NCBI GenBank assembly: GCA_025459175.1
Contig: JALORC010000039.1
Coordinates: forward strand, 1 to 56,156
From: Planctomycetota bacterium
GTDB lineage: Bacteria > Planctomycetota > UBA1135 > UBA2386
Direction: 5' to 3'
Length of the DNA stretch: 56,156 nt
Shown here: piece after piece, positions 42,543 to 51,528 of the stretch
Numbering within the stretch: the first letter of the stretch is position 1
Layout of the letters: each line of letters begins with the position of its first letter
Made by a program: the position numbers and the translations under genes
Notes under the pieces: model-generated
Seen by the model: the letters and a program-made list of their open reading frames with translations, nothing else
The model's database searches: none
What the model was told of the DNA's origin: nothing

Positions 42543-42986
42543 ATGAACATGACCAGAATCCGTTCTTCGTTCGCCTGCTTTTGCCTGCTCGGGCTGCTGC
42601 CCGCGCCGCTCGTCGCGCAGAGTCTCAAGATCTCGCCCGGCGAGATCGTCACCGAGGGGGACACCGTGACGTTCGATTACTCCGATCCCAGCAGCCCGGG
42701 GATCACCATCGTCATCGAGGTCTCCGGCGGCTTCCCGCCCGAGACCGTCGAGCTGTTCGTCACGCTCGACGCCGACGGCAACGGCTCGACGACCTGGAAG
42801 GCGCGGGCCGGTTGGAGCACGGCCTACATCACCGCGCCGGACGTCGAGGAGCAGTTCATCGAGATCGAGCCAGCTTCCCTCACCGCGCCGGCAATGCTTG
42901 CCGCAGCCAGCGGTCGCGAGTCGCGCTGGCTCGTGCGTCGACCAACGGCGCTGCTCGCATTCCTGCCCAGCAGACTCCGGCGGTGA
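42543..42986 (+). CDS. Small secreted beta-sandwich protein, copy 1
   Basis: This is a 147-residue protein with a signal peptide (SSFACFCLLGLLPAPLVAQ). The mature part begins SLKISPGEIVTEGDTVTFDY and continues as a short Ig-like beta-sandwich rich in Gly, Thr and Asp. It is paralogous to the protein at 43776 along the whole mature domain (compare TLTISPGGFVTPGSTVTLSY). Unlike copy 2 it lacks a stop after the domain and runs on about 36 residues with low-quality, arginine-rich sequence, overlapping the convergent gene by 107 bases. ATG at 42534 is an alternative start three codons upstream. The protein looks like the secreted member of a duplicated module. Confidence 0.7.
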   Translation: MNMTRIRSSFACFCLLGLLPAPLVAQSLKISPGEIVTEGDTVTFDYSDPSSPGITIVIEVSGGFPPETVELFVTLDADGNGSTTWKARAGWSTAYITAPDVEEQFIEIEPASLTAPAMLAAASGRESRWLVRRPTALLAFLPSRLRR

Positions 42987-43581
42987 CGCCGACGTGGATC
43001 AGTGCCGGCAGCCTGAGTTCGACCGGCAGGTGCCGGTTGGTCAGGGCTGCGGCGCTGCGCGTGATGGGGATCGAGGCCATCGCACGCAGGCCCGGAGGGG
43101 CGGCCGAGCCGAACGAGGCGTTCCGGATGGCGATGGTCGCGGTCGCCAGCCAGGCATCGGGCGATCGCGCGGACTGCGCCATGGCGACCATCGCTGCGCG
43201 GCGCACGTCGTGCAGCACGCGGACAGCGATCAGCCGCCGGTCTTCGCTCGGATCGCACGCCGCGCGCTGCATTGCCGCCGGCACGTCGAGGTCGCGGTTC
43301 GTGCTGGTCCGCTCGGCCCACTTCGCGGTCGGCGCGACAGCGGCGAGCCAGCTCACTGCCAGCAGCAAGGAGCCGATCGCGATTGCCTTCGTCCGGCCCT
43401 GGCGGCGAGTCTTCGGCGCCGGGCGCACCGCGAGGCCGCCGACCATGCGTTCGATCTGCTGCGGGTCCAAGGGCGCCGGTTCGACCTCTTGCAGCAGCCG
43501 TTCGGCTGCCTGCAGACGCGTCGGCGTCGCGCCGGCGGCGTCGGTGATCGTCTGCCACCAGGCTGGATCGGGGTCCTTCAT
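42880..43581 (-). CDS. Single-pass membrane regulator-like protein, copy 1
   Basis: This 233-residue protein has a cytoplasmic N-terminus of about 65 residues (WWQTITDAAGATPTRLQAAE, then EPAPLDPQQIERMVGGLA), one membrane helix (AIAIGSLLLAVSWLAAVAP) and an extracytoplasmic Ala-rich helical domain with HEAT-like blocks. Layout and N-terminal sequence match the protein at 44157, which is co-transcribed with an ECF sigma factor. By analogy it may be an anti-sigma-like transducer, although the classical zinc-finger anti-sigma motif is absent. This copy has no sigma gene beside it. It converges on secreted-protein copy 1. Confidence 0.65.
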   Translation of the reverse strand: MKDPDPAWWQTITDAAGATPTRLQAAERLLQEVEPAPLDPQQIERMVGGLAVRPAPKTRRQGRTKAIAIGSLLLAVSWLAAVAPTAKWAERTSTNRDLDVPAAMQRAACDPSEDRRLIAVRVLHDVRRAAMVAMAQSARSPDAWLATATIAIRNASFGSAAPPGLRAMASIPITRSAAALTNRHLPVELRLPALIHVGVTAGVCWAGMRAAPLVDARASATRDRWLRQALPAR

Positions 43582-43775
43582 CGGGGCCGAGGTGAGGCCG
43601 GCACATTGTATTGCGGTGCCGCTGGTTGGCGAGAGGGTGACTCGCCGTGATTGCCGTCTGTTGCCGTTGGCATGGGCGCTGCCGACCGCCGAGGTCTCAA
43701 GGCGGATGCTGAAGCCTGCCGATCACGGGGTGCCCGGCCGCGCCGATTTCCGGCGCCCTCGGGGCAAGGCACCAC

Positions 43776-44129
43776 ATGGCAAGTTTCTCCCTCCTGGGCC
43801 GTTCCGCGACGGCATTGCTGTTCTCGTTCCTGGTCGCCGGCGCGGCCGCGCAGACGCTGACCATCAGTCCCGGCGGGTTCGTGACGCCGGGATCCACGGT
43901 CACCCTGTCCTACGAAGACCCGGCTCGAGCCAACCAGACCATCGTGGTCACGATCACGGGTGGCCATCCGCCGCGCATCGAGGCCGTCCCGATCCAGCTC
44001 GATGGCAGCGGCAAGGGCACCGGCAACTGGAAGGTGCCGACCGGCTGGCGCAAGGGCTACGTCAATGCGCCCGGTTGTCGGGAGCAGATCATCACGATCA
44101 CCCTGACGCCGCCGCCCGTGCCGCAGTGA
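43776..44129 (+). CDS. Small secreted beta-sandwich protein, copy 2
   Basis: This is a 117-residue protein with a signal peptide (SATALLFSFLVAGAAAQ) and a mature domain starting TLTISPGGFVTPGSTVTLSY and ending ITITLTPPPVPQ. The arrangement of strands and the GNWKVPTGWRKGYVNAPG block parallel copy 1 (STTWKARAGWSTAYITAPD). This copy ends cleanly and does not overlap its convergent neighbour, which starts 27 bases after its stop. It is divergent from the copy 1 membrane protein gene. It is a candidate ligand or regulon member of the adjacent sigma/regulator pair, which is inference from position only. Confidence 0.75.
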   Translation: MASFSLLGRSATALLFSFLVAGAAAQTLTISPGGFVTPGSTVTLSYEDPARANQTIVVTITGGHPPRIEAVPIQLDGSGKGTGNWKVPTGWRKGYVNAPGCREQIITITLTPPPVPQ

Positions 44130-44156
44130 ATCAGTCGGGCCGAACGCCGTCGGCCA

Positions 44157-44876
44157 TCAGCGCATGAGTGCGTCGTGGAGCCGCTCTCGCCAAGCTGCGC
44201 GGTGCGCTTCGTACCTCGTCTCGAGCAGCGGGGCGCTCCGCAGCGCATGTGCGGCCTGAGCGGCCCAGCGGCCGATCTGGATCGTGGCGAGCGACCGCTC
44301 CAACTGCGATCCGCCGACGTCGGCGGCGATTTCGCAGTGGGCGTCGAGGTCGCCCTCGGCCAGCTCGATGCCGGTCGGGGCAAGCATCGCCGACCGCAGG
44401 CGTGCGAGGCAGTTGCTCGCGACGGTCGCCAGGGCTGGATCCGGATCCGTGACGAGCGGCTGCAGCACCTCGATCGACTGCCAGATCTTGTCCTCGAGAA
44501 AGCTTGCCGCCTGATACCGCGCCGCGTCGTCGGGGTCGGTCATCGCCTGGATCACCGCGGCCTCGCAGTCCAGCGTCAGCAGCGAAGCCGAACGTTCGGG
44601 CCACACCCAGCTCGGTCCGATGGCGGCGAGCAAGCCGAACGCCGTCGCCGCCATCAGCGCCACCGGCAGTCCCCACGGGGACCTGGTCCGGGCGCGAGCG
44701 TCGGCGGCGGCGGCGGGTGCTCGTGCCGCTTGCGCGACCATCGCGTCGACGCACTGGGGCGACAGCGGCTCTGCATCCAGCTGCGACAGCAGTTCCTCCG
44801 CGGCTCGCAGTTGCGCCCGCGACGCACCGCCGGCTGCCACGACCGCGGGCCAGATTTCGTCGTCGCGCTTGCTCAT
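44157..44876 (-). CDS. Single-pass membrane protein, probable anti-sigma partner, copy 2
   Basis: This 239-residue protein has an N-terminal cytoplasmic segment (EIWPAVVAAGGASRAQLRAA, then EPLSPQCVDAMVAQAA), a membrane helix (GLPVALMAATAFGLLAAIGP) and an outer domain of helical HEAT-like repeats (DPDDAARYQAASFLEDKIWQ and following). Its ATG overlaps the stop of the ECF sigma gene (ATGA at 44873-44876), so the two are translationally coupled as sigma/anti-sigma pairs usually are. No HxxxCxxC anti-sigma zinc motif is present, so it would be a new anti-sigma type if that is its role. It is paralogous to the protein at 42880. Confidence 0.72.
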   Translation of the reverse strand: MSKRDDEIWPAVVAAGGASRAQLRAAEELLSQLDAEPLSPQCVDAMVAQAARAPAAAADARARTRSPWGLPVALMAATAFGLLAAIGPSWVWPERSASLLTLDCEAAVIQAMTDPDDAARYQAASFLEDKIWQSIEVLQPLVTDPDPALATVASNCLARLRSAMLAPTGIELAEGDLDAHCEIAADVGGSQLERSLATIQIGRWAAQAAHALRSAPLLETRYEAHRAAWRERLHDALMR

Positions 44877-45538
44877 CCGAGGCGTGGCTCCGGATCGGTG
44901 GTGGGGCCGCGTTCGGCCCGCGGCGCCGGTTCGATTTCGTAGCCGAGTCGGCTGAGCTTCTTGCGCAGCAGCACCCGGCCGCGCGAGCGGGCGACGTGGA
45001 TGGCGCCGGTGCTCGTGTCCAGTCGCGCTGCCAGGTCGGTCGTCGAGGCGGTGCCACCGGCGGCGAGGTCGGCGCCGAGCACCGCGCGGAGCTGCTCGGG
45101 CATCTCGCTGAGGCAGCGCTGCACGTCGAGGGCAAGGCGCAATCGATCGGCCTCGGCGCCGGGGTTGCGCAGATCCGGGGGCAAGGTTCCCAGGCGATCC
45201 AGCGACACGGTGTCGGGCCGTCGCGTCGCCAGCATGTTCAGGGCGCAGTTGCGGGCGATGATGAACAGCCAGGACCGCAGCGTGCCCTGGCTGGGATCGA
45301 ACACCAGCCGCGACTGCCAGATGTTGGTGACCGCCGCGTTCAGCGCTTCGTCGAGGTCGTGTTCGTCGAGGGCGCGGCCCAACGCGCGGCGGAGGCCGAG
45401 GCGCACGGTGCCGCCGTGGTCGCTGAGCAACCGGCGCAGGCCCTCCGCGTCGCCGGCGGCCAGCAGCTCGCGCGTCTGCTGGTCGCGCGTGGTCGACCGA
45501 TCCGCGTCGCCCTGGTCGTGGTGATCGGCTTGGGTCAC
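44873..45538 (-). CDS. ECF-type RNA polymerase sigma factor, coupled to glyA
   Basis: This is a 221-residue sigma factor if it starts at GTG 45538. Region 2 is seen in LDEALNAAVTNIWQSRLVFD and LRSWLFIIARNCALNMLATR, and region 4 in LSEMPEQLRAVLGADLAAGG with the helix-turn-helix STTDLAARLDTSTGAIHVAR. The GTG overlaps the glyA stop (GTGA at 45538-45535), which fixes the start; a more distal ATG at 45559 would lie inside glyA. The stop overlaps the ATG of the membrane regulator, so glyA, sigma and regulator appear to be one coupled operon. Linking a sigma factor to serine hydroxymethyltransferase is unusual and may simply borrow a housekeeping promoter. Confidence 0.85.
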   Translation of the reverse strand: MTQADHHDQGDADRSTTRDQQTRELLAAGDAEGLRRLLSDHGGTVRLGLRRALGRALDEHDLDEALNAAVTNIWQSRLVFDPSQGTLRSWLFIIARNCALNMLATRRPDTVSLDRLGTLPPDLRNPGAEADRLRLALDVQRCLSEMPEQLRAVLGADLAAGGTASTTDLAARLDTSTGAIHVARSRGRVLLRKKLSRLGYEIEPAPRAERGPTTDPEPRLG

Positions 45539-46776
45539 GGGAGTGGGAACGCTTCGCACAGGCCGTGGATGGTGCCGCGGAATCGCTCCGGGTCGCCGCC
45601 CTTGACCAGGCCGGTGATGACGTCGGCGACGATCGCGATCTGGTCGCGGCCGAAGCCGCGGGTGGTGACCGCTGCGGTGCCCAGGCGCAGCCCGGACGTG
45701 ACCATCGGCGGTCGCGGGTCGCCGGGGATCGCGTTCTTGTTGACCGACAGGCCGGCGGCGAGGGCGCGTTCCTCGACCTGGGCCCCGGTGACGTCGGTCT
45801 TGCGCAGATCGACCAGCACGATGTGGTTGTCGGTGCCGCCGGTGACGATGTCGAGGCCCGCGCCGAGCAGGCGTTCCGCCAGGTAGGCGGCGTTGTCCTT
45901 GACCCGCTGCTGGTAGTCGCGGAACTCCGGGCGCAGCGCCTCGCCGAACGCGACCGCCTTGGCGGCGATCTGCTGCACGAGCGGGCCGCCTTGGGAGCCG
46001 GGGAACACCGCGCTGTTGATCTGCTTGGCGAGTTCCTTCTTCGCCAGGATCATGCCGCCGCGCGGGCCGCGCAGCGTCTTGTGCGTGGTCATCGTCACCA
46101 CGTCGGCGATGCCGACCGGGCTCGGCACCACACCGGCGGCGATCAGGCCGGCCGGATGCGCGATGTCGGCCAGCAGCACCGCCGAGGCCTCGCGCGCGAT
46201 GGCCGCGAACGCCGCGTAGTCGATGTTGCGTGCGTAGCTGCTGCCGCCGGCGATCAGCACTTTCGGCTGGTGTTCCTTGACCACGCGTCGCACTTCGTCG
46301 AGGTCGATGCGGCCGCGATCGTCGACCCCGTACTGCCGGGCCTGGAACACCACGCCGGTGTGGCTCTTGTCGTGGCCGTGACTGAGGTGGCCACCGGCCT
46401 TCAGCGCCATGCCGACGATGCGGCCGCCCACGCCCGCGAGCGCCAGCAGTGCCGACAGGTTGGCGGTGGTGCCCGAGTGCGGCTGCACATTGGCGTCCTC
46501 GGCGCCGGCGAACAGCTGCATCGCCCGCTGCCGAGCCAGCTCCTCGATGCCGTCGGCGACCTCGCAGCCGCCGTAGTAGCGCTTCTGCGGGTAGCCCTCG
46601 GCGTACTTGTCGGTGATCCGGCTCTGGCTGGCTTCGCGGACCGCGCTCGAGCAGTGATTCTCGGACGCGATCAGCGTCAGGCTCTGGCTCTGACGACGGT
46701 CTTCGCGCTGCAACCAGGCGGCGACCTCGGGGTCCTGCTGGCGCAGGGGACTCGGCTGCGGAACGGCGTTGCTCAC
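45535..46776 (-). CDS. glyA: Serine hydroxymethyltransferase
   Basis: This is a 413-residue PLP enzyme, full length for the family. It interconverts serine and glycine while loading tetrahydrofolate with a one-carbon unit. Signatures are the N-terminal LTLIASENHCSSAVREA, EGYPQKRYYGG, and the PLP-binding Lys233 in VVTMTTHKTLRGPRGG. The start ATG at 46776 (MSNAVPQP) lies 251 bases from the speA start, and the two genes diverge. The stop overlaps the start of the ECF sigma gene. The folate and PLP contacts look normal. Confidence 0.97.
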   Translation of the reverse strand: MSNAVPQPSPLRQQDPEVAAWLQREDRRQSQSLTLIASENHCSSAVREASQSRITDKYAEGYPQKRYYGGCEVADGIEELARQRAMQLFAGAEDANVQPHSGTTANLSALLALAGVGGRIVGMALKAGGHLSHGHDKSHTGVVFQARQYGVDDRGRIDLDEVRRVVKEHQPKVLIAGGSSYARNIDYAAFAAIAREASAVLLADIAHPAGLIAAGVVPSPVGIADVVTMTTHKTLRGPRGGMILAKKELAKQINSAVFPGSQGGPLVQQIAAKAVAFGEALRPEFRDYQQRVKDNAAYLAERLLGAGLDIVTGGTDNHIVLVDLRKTDVTGAQVEERALAAGLSVNKNAIPGDPRPPMVTSGLRLGTAAVTTRGFGRDQIAIVADVITGLVKGGDPERFRGTIHGLCEAFPLP

Positions 46777-46975
46777 GCGCTCACGTTACGGGACGAATCC
46801 CGCTCAGGCCAGCGGTCACTGCAGGCCGGGCCGAGCTGGATCCGGGCCTCGCGCCGCGGCTCGGCACGGCGGCTCTCGGTCGGCGTTGCGGCCGCCGAAA
46901 AAATCCTGCCGCGCGCTGTGCATGTCCGCGCCGGTTCGTGATTCAATCCGCGCCGTCGCGGATCGGCCGTGGCGC

Positions 46976-46990
46976 ACCACACGGTGTGGT
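46976..46990. promoter_or_regulatory. Perfect 15-bp inverted repeat in the speA leader
   Basis: ACCACACGGTGTGGT has two perfect 7-base arms around a central G, 38 bases before the proposed speA start. It could be an operator or a short leader hairpin. The rest of the 251-base glyA-speA spacer contains an A-run (AAAAAA at 46899-46904) but no gene. Confidence 0.4.
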
Positions 46991-47027
46991 CGCCCCGGGC
47001 ACGAACGCGCACCTGGAGCCTCCCGAA

Positions 47028-49064
<2,037 letters not shown>

Positions 49065-49161
49065 GTCGCCGCGCCCGGGCGCCGCGCAGCTCTTTTTCAT
49101 TCCACGGTGGCGCTCCTCGCGGGCGCTCGTCCGAACTGTCACTCCTCACTGTCGTCGCTGT

Positions 49162-50262
49162 ATGCACGCTGCTGTCTTCGTCGATTTCGAGAATCTGTTC
49201 CTGTCGTTGAAGAACCGCGAGGAGCTGAACGGCCAGCGCGTTCGTGAGATGTGCATCGGCATTCTCGAGCACCTGAAGGCGCGGCTGCAGGCCGACAAGG
49301 CGCCGATGGTGCTCGGCCGTTCCTATGCGGCGTTCGACACCTATCCCGGCATGGAGGTCGCCCACGACCTCGCGCTGATGGGGTTCGATCCGCAGTATGT
49401 GTTGACCGGCCACGCCGGCAAGAACTCCGCCGACGTGCAGCTGGCCTGCGATGTCTGTCGGGTGCTCTACCGGCGGCCCGACATCGACGCGATCGTGATC
49501 GTCTCCGGGGACCGGGACTTCATCCCGATCGCCCGTCAGGTGCTCGAGGAGAATCGTGAGCTGCGGGTGGTGGCGATCCCGGACAGCACCAGCGGTGACC
49601 TGCGCATGCGGGTGGGTGCCGAACGGTTCTGGAACGCGCTCGATCTGATCGGTGCCGAGCTGCGGCTCAAGCCGGAGTCGGCGCCGGCCGCTGCCCGCGC
49701 CGAGCAAGGCGGAGCCCCGCAGCCGGCGGGCGTGGCGGCCGCTGCTGCCCAAGGCAACCACGGTGCCGAGGCGCGTGGTACGGACACGCACGGAGTCGAT
49801 ACCCACGGCGTCGATATCCATGGCGTCGATATCCCCGGCGATGGCGTGGCACCGGCCGGGGACCCGCGCGGAGCGGAGCAGAAGGCGCGCCCGCGCGCGG
49901 CGATCGTCGGACACATCCCGGTCACCTGGCGGACCGCCGAGGAGCTGCCGCACGACGTCGATCTCGGGGAGCGGCTGCAGCAGTGCATCGACCTGATCCT
50001 GCGGGCCCAGGTCCGGCACGGCAGCACCGAGGTGTGGTTGTCGCCGTTCCTGAAGGGGCCGATGAGCCAGCACTTCAGCGGCCTGGTCCATCCCGAGCGC
50101 CGCGCGCTGGTCAACGAGCTGCGCCACCGCGGCGTGATCCGCATCGAGGAACGCGAGAACCAGTACGCGGATCATCCCTACTCCGTGATCGTGCTCGATC
50201 CGGCCCATCCGATGGTGACCGCTGCCGTCGAACGGGCCAAGAAGCGCGAAGAAGCCAAGTGA
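49162..50262 (+). CDS. NYN-domain (LabA-like) ribonuclease with C-terminal helical/winged domain
   Basis: This is a 366-residue cytoplasmic protein. Residues 1-155 form a NYN/PIN-like nuclease domain with the acidic site Asp8 (in FVDFEN), Asp91 (in KNSADVQL), Asp117 and Asp119 (in SGDRDFIPIA). A Gly/Ala/His/Asp-rich linker (about 165-240) contains a short tandem repeat (THGVDTHGVDIHGVDIPGDG). The C-terminal 125 residues look like a winged-helix or OST-HTH RNA-binding domain (STEVWLSPFLKGPMSQHFSG, VNELRHRGVIRIEE). NYN proteins cut or process RNA; the target is unknown. It stands alone 97 bases after speA. Confidence 0.87.
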   Translation: MHAAVFVDFENLFLSLKNREELNGQRVREMCIGILEHLKARLQADKAPMVLGRSYAAFDTYPGMEVAHDLALMGFDPQYVLTGHAGKNSADVQLACDVCRVLYRRPDIDAIVIVSGDRDFIPIARQVLEENRELRVVAIPDSTSGDLRMRVGAERFWNALDLIGAELRLKPESAPAAARAEQGGAPQPAGVAAAAAQGNHGAEARGTDTHGVDTHGVDIHGVDIPGDGVAPAGDPRGAEQKARPRAAIVGHIPVTWRTAEELPHDVDLGERLQQCIDLILRAQVRHGSTEVWLSPFLKGPMSQHFSGLVHPERRALVNELRHRGVIRIEERENQYADHPYSVIVLDPAHPMVTAAVERAKKREEAK

Positions 50263-50288
50263 ACCCGACGTCCGTCGGGCTGCCCGCC

Positions 50289-51449
50289 ATGAAGTCCAAG
50301 ACCCCCTGCCTCCTGTTCGCCTGCCTGCAGGCGCCGCTGCTCGCCCAGTCGTTCGCCGACCTGACCGAGCAACGCAACGGCGTGCGCCCGTTCGCGAAGC
50401 TGTTCCAGATCGAGGCCGGTGCGATCGGGGTCACTCCCGACGACGGCGACGAGTCGCGCGGCCTCGACCACGACATCAGCTGGGACGGCCGCGTGTACTA
50501 CCGTGACGAGGCGTTCAGCTCGCGGCGCGGCACGCTCGAGGCCTACGCCGGGCGCGACGGCCTGTTCGCCGGCTTCCAGGACGGCAAGATGATCGGCGAC
50601 GACACGGTGACGCGCTTCGAGTTGCGCGCGCGGCCGTGGATGTTCTACCGCGACGGCTTCTACCGCGGTTCCGAGCTGGTGCCGAACGGCTTCTTCGACG
50701 GCGAGGACTACGAGGGCTACATCGGTTTCGGCCGCGAGGCGCAGGAGGGGCTCTATGTCGAGCTCGGGCCGTACTACCGCAAGCTGGACTTCGGGCGCTC
50801 GGCGCTGACGCCGGCCACGTTCGCGGTGCCGGACGACTTCAGTGCCTACGGCGGCCGTCTGCACATCGAGCAGTCGACCGTGCAGTACGACCGGCGCCGC
50901 GGCACGCCGCGCGACGGCTTCGTGCTGTCGATCACCGGCGAACGCGAGTGGAACGACAGCGACGAGCCGTACGGCGCGGACGGGTTCCGGACCCGGCTGC
51001 CGTCGGCGGTGTGGCGCGCGCGCGGTCGTCTCGACTGGTACGTGCCGGCGTCCGACGACGTCTGCTGGGAGATCTTCGCCAACGGTGGCTGGCACGACGA
51101 GAAGGACCGGCTGCAGAACACCGAAGGGCAGCGACCGCTCGGCAACCAGTGGGCCGATGCCCAGCTGCGCCTGCGCATCCATCTCAGCGACTCGTTCACG
51201 GTGACGCCGTACGGACAAGCCCAGTATTCGCGCTTGTTGAAGGAGGATGGCTTCGGCTCGACGAAGGACTTCTTCCTCGGCGGTGGCGTCGAGTCGTGGT
51301 TGCACTTCAGCGAGGCGCTCTCGATGCACGCCTACTGGTCGTGGCTCGACAACGAGAACCGGCCGTCGATCCGCATCGACGAGGACGTGCACGGCCAGCA
51401 GATGTTCTACCTGGGCATGGTGCTTCGACTCGGCGCGCAGCGTCGCTGA
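50289..51449 (+). CDS. Probable outer-membrane beta-barrel protein
   Basis: This is a 386-residue exported protein. ATG at 50289 gives a signal peptide (SKTPCLLFACLQAPLLAQ). The mature part is rich in Gly, Tyr, Asp and Arg, with alternating hydrophobic strands and the typical pattern of beta-barrel hairpins (YVELGPYYRKLDFGRSAL, FFLGGGVESWLHFSEALSMH, MFYLGMVLRLGAQRR at the C-terminus). No plug or porin family is recognised. It follows the NYN gene closely on the same strand. It supports a Gram-negative-type outer membrane together with lpxA. Confidence 0.72.
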   Translation: MKSKTPCLLFACLQAPLLAQSFADLTEQRNGVRPFAKLFQIEAGAIGVTPDDGDESRGLDHDISWDGRVYYRDEAFSSRRGTLEAYAGRDGLFAGFQDGKMIGDDTVTRFELRARPWMFYRDGFYRGSELVPNGFFDGEDYEGYIGFGREAQEGLYVELGPYYRKLDFGRSALTPATFAVPDDFSAYGGRLHIEQSTVQYDRRRGTPRDGFVLSITGEREWNDSDEPYGADGFRTRLPSAVWRARGRLDWYVPASDDVCWEIFANGGWHDEKDRLQNTEGQRPLGNQWADAQLRLRIHLSDSFTVTPYGQAQYSRLLKEDGFGSTKDFFLGGGVESWLHFSEALSMHAYWSWLDNENRPSIRIDEDVHGQQMFYLGMVLRLGAQRR

Positions 51450-51492
51450 GGAACGGCGTCGCTGAGGAACGGCGTCGCCGGGGAACGGCGTC
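51445..51492 (+). repeat. Three 16-bp tandem repeats at the end of the barrel gene
   Basis: GCTGAGGAACGGCGTC occurs at 51445-51460 and 51461-51476, and a variant GCCGGGGAACGGCGTC at 51477-51492. The first copy contains the stop codon of the barrel gene. It is probably a slippage product. Positions 51450-51528 hold no gene. Confidence 0.7.
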
Positions 51493-51528
51493 GCCCGCCT
51501 GCCTGCGGGCTGCACCCGCGCCACCCGT

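Noticed and set aside
46938..47027. GTG at 46938 as speA start
   Set aside because: It adds about 30 residues without family similarity and crosses the palindrome; TTG at 47028 has a good ribosome-binding site and the expected N-terminus.
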